In this document: positions 58,702 through 64,000 of the stretch, in pieces
How the letters are laid out: each line of letters opens with the position of its first letter
Position numbering within the stretch: the stretch's first letter is position 1
Assembly (NCBI RefSeq): GCF_019091085.1
Contig: NZ_JAGXJY010000014.1
Coordinates: 96,021-160,020 of the forward strand
Source of the DNA: Mesorhizobium sp. GbtcB19
GTDB lineage: Bacteria > Pseudomonadota > Alphaproteobacteria > Rhizobiales > Rhizobiaceae
Direction of reading: 5' to 3'
Length of the DNA: 64,000 nt
Translations under genes and position numbers: made by a program
The notes under the pieces: model-generated
The model's input: only the letters and a program-made list of their open reading frames with translations
The model's database searches: none
Told to the model about the DNA's origin: nothing

Positions 58702-60291
58702 TCACTTCTTCTTGCCGAGACCGGGCAGCCTGCCGCCGCCCAGGCCCGGAAGCTTCATGCCGCCGGGGAGGCCCGGCAGTCCGCCGCCACCGGGAAGTCC
58801 ACCAGGCAAGCCGCCCGGCAGGCCCTTGCCGAGACCGGCGGCCTGCGCCTGCTTCTGCAAGGCTTCGAGCTGCTTGGGATCCATCTTGGAAAGGTCCGGC
58901 ATGCCGCCCATACCGCCAGGCATCATGCCGCCAAGGCCCATCTTGGAGGCCAGGCCGCCCATCATGCCGCGCATGAGGCCGCCGCCTTTGCCCTTGCCGC
59001 CCATCGCCTTCATCATGTCGGCCATGCCGCGATGCATCTTCAAGAGCTTGTTGATCTCGGCCGCGTCGGTGCCGGAGCCGGCGGCGATGCGCTTCTTGCG
59101 CGAATGCTTGAGGAGATCGGGATTGGCGCGCTCGGCCTTGGTCATCGAGGAGATGATGGCGAGCTGGCGGCCGAACATCTTGTCGTCGAGGCCGGCGGCG
59201 GCAAGCTGGTCCTTCATCTTGCCCATGCCTGGCATCATGCCCATGATGCCGCCCATGCCACCCATTTTCGACATCTGTTGAAGCTGCTGGGCGAGGTCGT
59301 TCAGGTCGAACTTGCCCGACTGCATCTTCTTGGCCATCGCCGCCGCCTGTTCGGCGTCGATGGTTTCGGCGGCTTTCTCGACGAGCGAGACGATGTCGCC
59401 CATGCCGAGGATGCGGTCGGCGATGCGCTTCGGGTGGAATTCCTCCAGCCCGTCCATCTTTTCGCCGGTGCCGATCAGCTTGATCGGCTTGCCGGTGACG
59501 GCGCGCATGGAAAGGGCGGCGCCGCCGCGACCGTCGCCGTCCATGCGGGTCAGCACCAGGCCGGTGATGCCGACGCGCTCATCAAAACTTTTCGCCAGGT
59601 TGACGGCGTCCTGGCCGGTCAGCGAGTCGGCAACCAGCAGGATCTCGTGCGGGCTCGACACCTTCTTGATGTCGGCCATCTCGACCATCAGCGGCTCGTC
59701 GATATGGGTGCGGCCGGCGGTGTCGAGGATGACGACATCATGGCCGCCGAGTTTCGCCGCCTGCACGGCGCGCTTGGCGATGTCGACCGGACTCTGGCCG
59801 GCGATGATCGGCAGCGTCGCGACCTTGGTCTGCTCGCCGAGCTGGCGCAGCTGCTCCTGCGCGGCGGGACGCCGCGTGTCGAGCGAGGCCATCAGGACTT
59901 TCTTGTTCTGACGCTCGGTCAGCCGCTTGGCGATCTTGGCCGAGGTCGTGGTCTTGCCGGAGCCCTGCAGGCCGACCATCATGACGACGACGGGCGCCGG
60001 TGCGTTGAGGTCGATGGCGACGCCCTCGGCGCCGAGCATGTCGACCAGCTCGTCATGGACGATCTTGACGACCATCTGTCCGGGCTTGATCGACTTCAGC
60101 ACGGCGGCGCCGACCGCCTTCTCGCGCACCTTGTCGGTGAAGGAGCGAACCACTTCCAGCGCGACGTCGGCCTCGAGCAGCGCACGGCGCACCTCGCGCA
60201 GCGCCGCCGAGACATCCGCCTCGGACAACGCGCCGCGCCCGGTCAGGCCGTTCAGGATCGAACCAAGGCGTTCCTGGAGTGATTCAAACAT
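58702..60291 (-). CDS. ffh: signal recognition particle protein Ffh
   Basis: 529 residues. N domain 1-95, then the GTPase with G1 GLQGSGKTTTSAK (about 107-119), G3 DTAGR and G4 TRMDGD. The methionine-rich M domain starts near 330 (MGDIVSLVEKA). The C-terminus is extended by a Gly/Met/Pro-rich tail of about 80 residues (GGMMPGGMGGMPD, GGLPGGLPGGGGLPG). Such tails occur in Rhizobiales, but this one is long. The ATG at 60291 matches the family start MFESLQERL. Confidence 0.97.
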   Translation of the reverse strand: MFESLQERLGSILNGLTGRGALSEADVSAALREVRRALLEADVALEVVRSFTDKVREKAVGAAVLKSIKPGQMVVKIVHDELVDMLGAEGVAIDLNAPAPVVVMMVGLQGSGKTTTSAKIAKRLTERQNKKVLMASLDTRRPAAQEQLRQLGEQTKVATLPIIAGQSPVDIAKRAVQAAKLGGHDVVILDTAGRTHIDEPLMVEMADIKKVSSPHEILLVADSLTGQDAVNLAKSFDERVGITGLVLTRMDGDGRGGAALSMRAVTGKPIKLIGTGEKMDGLEEFHPKRIADRILGMGDIVSLVEKAAETIDAEQAAAMAKKMQSGKFDLNDLAQQLQQMSKMGGMGGIMGMMPGMGKMKDQLAAAGLDDKMFGRQLAIISSMTKAERANPDLLKHSRKKRIAAGSGTDAAEINKLLKMHRGMADMMKAMGGKGKGGGLMRGMMGGLASKMGLGGMMPGGMGGMPDLSKMDPKQLEALQKQAQAAGLGKGLPGGLPGGLPGGGGLPGLPGGMKLPGLGGGRLPGLGKKK

Positions 60292-60538
60292 TCTTTTTCC
60301 TTTTCCCTGGCACCTGTGGATGCCCGAGAGGTAGTGCGTTCGCGCCGGGTCGCCAAGCAAAAGCGCAAAGCCAAAAAGCACCCGGGGGCGCATCGCGCTG
60401 CCGGGTGTTGGCCTCCAGGATCTCTTTACAGCACCCACCTCAAAGAGGCTTCGGCGTCCTGGTCGGCTTTCGCGAAAGAAAACTCGTCGCGGAATTCGAG
60501 GGGTCTAGAACAGGAAATCGGCCGCGGAGTCAAGGCTC
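60292..60538. other. spacer upstream of ffh
   Basis: This should hold the ffh operon promoter. No tRNA, 4.5S RNA or repeat was recognised; a CACCCGG/CCGGGTG pair (near 60.38 and 60.40 kb) could form a small hairpin. Confidence 0.35.
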
Positions 60539-60587
60539 ATGCATGTCGCGCAAAAGTGCGCTGCGGCTTTGCGGCAACGACATGCAT
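60539..60587. repeat. R6 short inverted repeat
   Basis: GCATGTCG and CGACATGC arms around GCGCAAAAGTGCGC, then TGCGGCTTTGCGGCAA; counterpart of the copy near 34.55 kb. Confidence 0.65.
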
Positions 60588-60633
60588 CAAAAACAATGCG
60601 CAAATTCGAGCCAAAACGCCGCGATTTGCGGCC

Positions 60634-61584
60634 TTAAAGCTGGCTTTGGCCGTTCGTGCCGACCCTGAGCGGCGAGCGCCGATGCAAAAGCAAAAGCATC
60701 GTCAAAAGCGTGCTGACGATGCCGATGGCGGCGATCAGCACGGCGTCCCAGCTGGTCCAGCCGGGGCCTTCGAGCGGCTTGGCGTTGAGCAGAGCGAAGC
60801 CATTATAGCCCTCCTGGTGCGAAATCAGCAGGAAGCCGGTCAGGTTGTTGCCGAGATGGGCGCCGAAGCCGGCGCCGAGATTGCCGGTGACATGAACCAG
60901 CAACGTGAGCAGCAGGGCAAAGATGCCGATCGAGATGAAGACGCTGGCATTGATGGCCAGCGTCGAGGCCGTATTCCAGTGCAGCGACGTGAACAGCAGG
61001 CCCGGCAGCACCGCCCAGATCAATGGGCTCCTGAAGCGATGGGCGAGCCCGCGCAGCAGGTAGCCGCGAAACAGCATTTCCTCCGACGAGGTCTGCAGGA
61101 AGGCGAGCAGTGCGATCGGGATAAGGAAGAGCAACCAGGACGACCATGCGATCGGTCCGCGCGCGATTTCCGGCTGCAGCCAATAGAGCAGCACCTCGGA
61201 GAAGAGCGAGGTGATCAGCACCGCGATAAGGCCTTTGAGGAAGTCGCCGCCCGCGATGCGGCGGGTGACGCCGAAAAGCGCTGAGAGCGGCTCGCCGTGA
61301 ACGAAGCGCATCGCCACCCACAGGCCGATCCAGATGCCTGCAAAGGAGGTGAGCGCGCTCAAGATTCCGACGGGCGATGCCAGGAAATCCTGCATGTACT
61401 GCCCGGTCGAAGGACCGGGGAGACGCCAGACGATGTAGATGTAGGTGCCGGCAAACAGCACCAATGCCGTCGCGGCCATCCAGAAGGCGACCACGATCGC
61501 CGTCCCGACGAACAGGCGAAGCAGATTGGTCTTGGCATTCGGCGAGCGGCGATAGCCCTCGAAGGCGGCATTTTCGATCGTCAC
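60634..61584 (-). CDS. CPBP-family intramembrane metalloprotease
   Basis: 316 residues with about eight membrane segments. The Abi/CAAX-protease motifs are complete: SSEEMLFRGYLLRGL with E168, E169 and R173; SLHWN with H202; and HLGNN with H243 and N247. These glutamates and histidines bind the catalytic metal in Rce1-like enzymes. Bacterial members cleave membrane-linked peptides or serve in bacteriocin self-immunity; the substrate is unknown. The C-terminal GTNGQSQL is cytoplasmic. Confidence 0.92.
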   Translation of the reverse strand: MTIENAAFEGYRRSPNAKTNLLRLFVGTAIVVAFWMAATALVLFAGTYIYIVWRLPGPSTGQYMQDFLASPVGILSALTSFAGIWIGLWVAMRFVHGEPLSALFGVTRRIAGGDFLKGLIAVLITSLFSEVLLYWLQPEIARGPIAWSSWLLFLIPIALLAFLQTSSEEMLFRGYLLRGLAHRFRSPLIWAVLPGLLFTSLHWNTASTLAINASVFISIGIFALLLTLLVHVTGNLGAGFGAHLGNNLTGFLLISHQEGYNGFALLNAKPLEGPGWTSWDAVLIAAIGIVSTLLTMLLLLHRRSPLRVGTNGQSQL

Positions 61585-61739
61585 GCGGCTCCCCTGCCGA
61601 ACGCTTTGGCGAAGTGATCTTGGAGATCAGTGGTTACCGCGCCATTACGCCATCAAGGTTCGCGGCTGAATTGGACCGCTTCGAGTGTGCAGAATGCGGC
61701 GCGGACGCTACGATTGGAGACTAGCTGAAACCTCCATCG
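61585..61739. other. spacer upstream of the CPBP protease gene
   Basis: It contains the expected promoter region; no gene or conserved element recognised up to the R4 copy. Confidence 0.3.
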
Positions 61740-61804
61740 CGTCGTCATCCTCGGGTCTACGCGTCCGCTTCGCTCCCGCTCCGCCCGTGGATGACGAAGT
61801 TCGG
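61740..61804. repeat. R4 dispersed repeat, single copy
   Basis: GTCGTCATCCTCGGGTCTAC, then CGTCCGCTTCGCTCCCGCTCCGCCCGTGGATGACGAAG; nearly identical to the copy near 50.3 kb. Confidence 0.75.
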
Positions 61805-61880
61805 ACGCCTCGGCCAATCCCAAACGTATGCGGCGAGGCATCGAACAAATGCAGGCGGCCTGAGCTACCGGCACACAAAC

Positions 61881-61911
61881 AAGCGGCCGCCATCTCCGGC
61901 GGCCGCTTTTT
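61881..61911. terminator. bidirectional terminator after the SH3-domain gene
   Basis: AAGCGGCCGCC-ATCTCC-GGCGGCCGCTT, an 11-bp stem with TTTTT on the plus strand and TTGTTTGTG on the minus strand, 16 bases after the stop of the minus-strand gene. Confidence 0.75.
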
Positions 61912-61926
61912 AGGTCTCGGTCGCTA

Positions 61927-62538
61927 TCAGCGCATCACATAGACGATGCGCCGCGTGCCGGGATCGACCAGCGCCGGCTGGTTGTTCACATAGACATAGC
62001 GGTACTGGTAGTCGGGGATTTCGCGCAGCTCGACCGTGTCGGGCAGCGTGGCGCCGGTCACCACCTCGCCGTCGAGATAGACCGGATCGACCCGGTGCGT
62101 GGAGACATAGGTGCCGACCTCGGCCGGCGGCCTCCCGATCGACTCGATGGCATCGGCGTCGTCACCGGAGACGATGGCGCCGGTGTAGGTGTCCGTGGTG
62201 TAGATGTTGTCGGTCGGCGGCGTCACGACGGCAATGCCGGCATCGGCCGGCCGGCGTGTCAAGACGACGCGGCTGCCGCCGAAATCACCCGTCACATAGT
62301 CGGAATAGATCCAACCTTTACCGCCGGCTTCGGCGATCATGCACCATTTGCTGCCTTCGATGCAGCCCGTGAGCGTGGCCGACTGGCCGGCCGGCAGCAC
62401 ACCGATGACCGGATATTGCGGGCCGGGGCCGGCGCGGACATTCAGGTCGGCCACCGCCGAGACGGGGGTGTCGGCGAAAGCGGCGCCCGATATGGTGAGC
62501 AGCGCACCGGCAAGCGCCGGAAACAACACGCGTTTCAT
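61927..62538 (-). CDS. secreted SH3-domain protein with DUF1236 C-terminus
   Basis: 203 residues. Signal peptide 1-22 (KRVLFPALAGALLTISGAAFA), a bacterial SH3 domain at about 26-88 (VSAVADLNVRAGPGPQYPVIGVLPAGQSATLTGC, GKGWIYSDYVTG), and a C-terminal DUF1236-like region (about 135-203: VDPVYLDGEVVTGATLPDTVELREIPDYQYRYVYVNNQPALVDPGTR). This combination is common in Rhizobiales periplasmic proteins and is thought to bind peptidoglycan. The two cysteines of the SH3 region could pair. Confidence 0.92.
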   Translation of the reverse strand: MKRVLFPALAGALLTISGAAFADTPVSAVADLNVRAGPGPQYPVIGVLPAGQSATLTGCIEGSKWCMIAEAGGKGWIYSDYVTGDFGGSRVVLTRRPADAGIAVVTPPTDNIYTTDTYTGAIVSGDDADAIESIGRPPAEVGTYVSTHRVDPVYLDGEVVTGATLPDTVELREIPDYQYRYVYVNNQPALVDPGTRRIVYVMR

Positions 62539-63005
62539 GGTTTTTCACTCCGTTTTTCAACGCTCCCTCGGGCTCGGAAACGAAACAGAGGCTTATGCGT
62601 TCCGGCTAAAGCGCCTTTCGCCCGCTCACGAATTGTTCCATGGTTTTTCGGCGAACCGGCCAAAACAGCGTGAGCAGCTTCAAGTATTTCCGGGTCTCGA
62701 AGGCGCTTTTTCGCCTATTTCATCGCGAACTCGGTGACGACCTGCCGGGCGACGTTTTCACCCGACAGCCTCGCGCCGCCGCAGCTCTGGATGAGCGGTC
62801 CCGCGGCATGCTCGTCGGCGAAGGAGATCTTTTCCGCCAGGGGAGATATGAGGCAAGCCCGCCACAGTTAGCCCTTGATCGTAGGCAAATTGCCTGTCTT
62901 TCACCGGTGTCGGGTGCCACGGTTCCCGTGGGGGCGGTGACAACCGGGCGTTTCGCTGGCAAATTCGCAACCGGGACGTGATTCAGGCAATTAGGAGAGA
63001 AACGC
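62539..63005. other. 467-bp divergent spacer with a possible gene remnant
   Basis: Between the SH3-domain gene and the lytic transglycosylase gene. Apart from the minus-strand coding-like fragment annotated separately, no gene or repeat was recognised. It should contain both promoters. Confidence 0.35.
62718..62867 (-). pseudogene. possible C-terminal remnant of a protein gene
   Basis: About 49 codons end in a TAG, with strongly GC-rich third positions like the true genes here. The translation includes EKISFADEHAAGPLIQ and GARLSGENVARQVVTEFAMK. There is no start codon, and a TAA closes the frame just upstream, so it can only be a fragment. The parent family is not recognised and chance cannot be excluded. 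Confidence 0.25.
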
Positions 63006-63809
63006 ATGGCATTTTTTGCCAAGGGTAGGATTTTCGTGGCCGCCGCGGCGGTGGTGGCTGTGCTTGGGCTGGCGACAGGCGCCGAAGCCGCGGCCAGCTG
63101 CGGCAAGAACGGCGCCGGCTTCGATGCCTGGAAGCAGGACTTTGCCGCCGAGGCCAAGGCCAACGGCGTCGGCCAAAAGGGCCTTTCGGCGCTCGCCGGG
63201 GCGACCTACGCGACAAGGACGATCGCGGCCGACCGCGCCATCCACAAGGCCTTCAGCGGTTCGGTGGAAGCGTTCATGAAGCGCCGCGGCGCTTCCGCGA
63301 TCATCTCGCGGGGCCGCGCGCTGAAGAAGGCGAATGCGGCGATGTTCGCCAATATCGAGCAGACCTATGGCGTGCCGCCGGGCGTGCTGCTGGCCATCTG
63401 GGGCATGGAGACGGGCTTCGGCGCCTCCATGGGCAATCAGAACACAGTCTCGGCCATCCTGACGCTCGCCTATGACTGCCGCCGCCCGGACTATTTCACC
63501 CCGCATGCCATCGCCGCGCTCAAGCTGGTCGATCGCGGCGCGCTCAGCGCCTCCTCGGTCGGCGCCATGCATGGCGAGATCGGCCATACGCAATTCCTGC
63601 CCGGAAACGTGCTGAAATATGGCGTCGGCAGCGGCAATCTGCGCGACCGCAACACCGCGCTCGCCTCGACCGCCAACTTCCTCAAGGGGCATGGCTGGCA
63701 CGCCGGCGCGAGCTACCAGGCCAATATGGGCGCGATCGCCGGCTGGAATTCGGCAAGCGTCTATCAGCAGGCGATCGCCAACATCGCCGAGGCGATCGAC
63801 GCTCCCTGA
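63006..63809 (+). CDS. lytic murein transglycosylase (MltB-like)
   Basis: 267 residues with a signal peptide (about 1-29, FVAAAAVVAVLGLATGAEA). The catalytic glutamate is E135 in LLAIWGMETGFGASMGN. FDAWKQDFAAEAKANGVGQKGLSAL, EQTYGVPPGVL and GEIGHTQFLPGNVLKYGVG are the ordered motifs of family 3 (MltB-type) lytic transglycosylases, which cleave peptidoglycan and form 1,6-anhydro-muramyl ends in the periplasm. No peptidoglycan-binding domain follows, so it is a short form. TTAGGAGAG gives a good ribosome-binding site. Confidence 0.93.
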   Translation: MAFFAKGRIFVAAAAVVAVLGLATGAEAAASCGKNGAGFDAWKQDFAAEAKANGVGQKGLSALAGATYATRTIAADRAIHKAFSGSVEAFMKRRGASAIISRGRALKKANAAMFANIEQTYGVPPGVLLAIWGMETGFGASMGNQNTVSAILTLAYDCRRPDYFTPHAIAALKLVDRGALSASSVGAMHGEIGHTQFLPGNVLKYGVGSGNLRDRNTALASTANFLKGHGWHAGASYQANMGAIAGWNSASVYQQAIANIAEAIDAP

Positions 63810-63825
63810 TCGAATATCTTTGTTC

Positions 63826-63863
63826 AACAAAAAGGCCCGGCCATATGCCGGGCTTTTTTTGTT
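63826..63863 (+). terminator. intrinsic terminator of the lytic transglycosylase gene
   Basis: AACAAAAAGGCCCGG and CCGGGCTTTTTTTGTT pair around CCATATG; a run of seven T follows the GC-rich stem. 17 bases after the stop codon. Confidence 0.88.
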
Positions 63864-63880
63864 ATTGGGGCATAGCAGTG

Positions 63881-63930
63881 ACGATTGGCGAAGGCCGGGG
63901 TGACGGCCAATCTCCCCCTTGCGGGCAGGG
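63881..63930. repeat. R3 dispersed repeat, partial copy
   Basis: ACGATTGGCGAAGGCCGGGG, then GCCAATCTCCCCCTTGCGGG is the inner part of R3 as found near 46 and 47 kb; the outer arm is missing or altered here. Confidence 0.55.
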
Positions 63931-64000
63931 GAATCGCATATGGGTTTTTTGGGACTTGAAGTTGGCCTGAGAAGGGATTCTTTGGGCAGGCAGTCGAACT

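Noticed and set aside
60292..60538. 4.5S RNA gene searched for next to ffh
   Set aside because: The conserved GGAAGCAGC-type apical motif of SRP RNA is not present in this spacer on either strand.

Overview
The window reads as chromosome of a high-GC alphaproteobacterium of the order Rhizobiales, most like Mesorhizobium. The reasons are the protein sequences, the alphaproteobacterial SOS cassette imuA-imuB-dnaE2 with a GTTC-N7-GTTC box, and several families of short palindromic intergenic repeats that I associate with that genus. The genus call is inference; no search was run.

Layout. 0-2.4 kb: end of a luciferase-like monooxygenase, an azoreductase/SMR pair and a divergent LysR regulator. 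2.4-7.2 kb: a CUT2 sugar ABC transporter (Tat-exported binding protein, double ATPase, permease) with its own LacI repressor and a perfect 26-bp operator at the promoter. 7.4-10 kb: arginase and ornithine cyclodeaminase with a divergent Lrp regulator. 10-22.5 kb: an accessory stretch with a glycosyltransferase coupled to an unknown protein, a large TIR/STAND operon (477-aa triple-TIR protein plus 2206-aa membrane-anchored nSTAND1 protein), a sulfotransferase and a small duplicated-domain protein. It ends near a degenerate tRNA-Gly and an intact tRNA-Gly(GCC) at 23.7 kb. The TIR/STAND operon looks lower in GC than its surroundings and is the best candidate for an undescribed defence or signalling system.

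24-34.5 kb: core genes (prolyl-tRNA editing protein, thioredoxin-TPR, Lon-N protein, Trm112), then the SOS mutagenesis cassette, a LysE exporter, a zincin and a DUF1737 protein. 34.6-42 kb: a CoA-ester lyase, a DUF4173 membrane protein with a two-component system, a FAD oxidoreductase and a GT-A type glycosyltransferase. 42-57.9 kb: three SRPBCC proteins, an ArsR regulator with its operator, leuD, leuB and asd, RidA and VOC proteins, four acetyltransferase-type or ACT proteins, two tandem CSD-like/DUF805 fusion proteins, a DEAD-box helicase, a bestrophin, DoxX and a glycine-zipper lipoprotein. 57.9-64 kb: the ffh - chorismate mutase - rpsP operon, a CPBP protease, an SH3/DUF1236 secreted protein and a lytic transglycosylase.

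Most spacers longer than 150 bp are filled by six families of dispersed inverted repeats (called R1 to R6 here). One family, R1, supplies the stop codons of three different genes. No transposase, integrase, CRISPR array or rRNA was seen.
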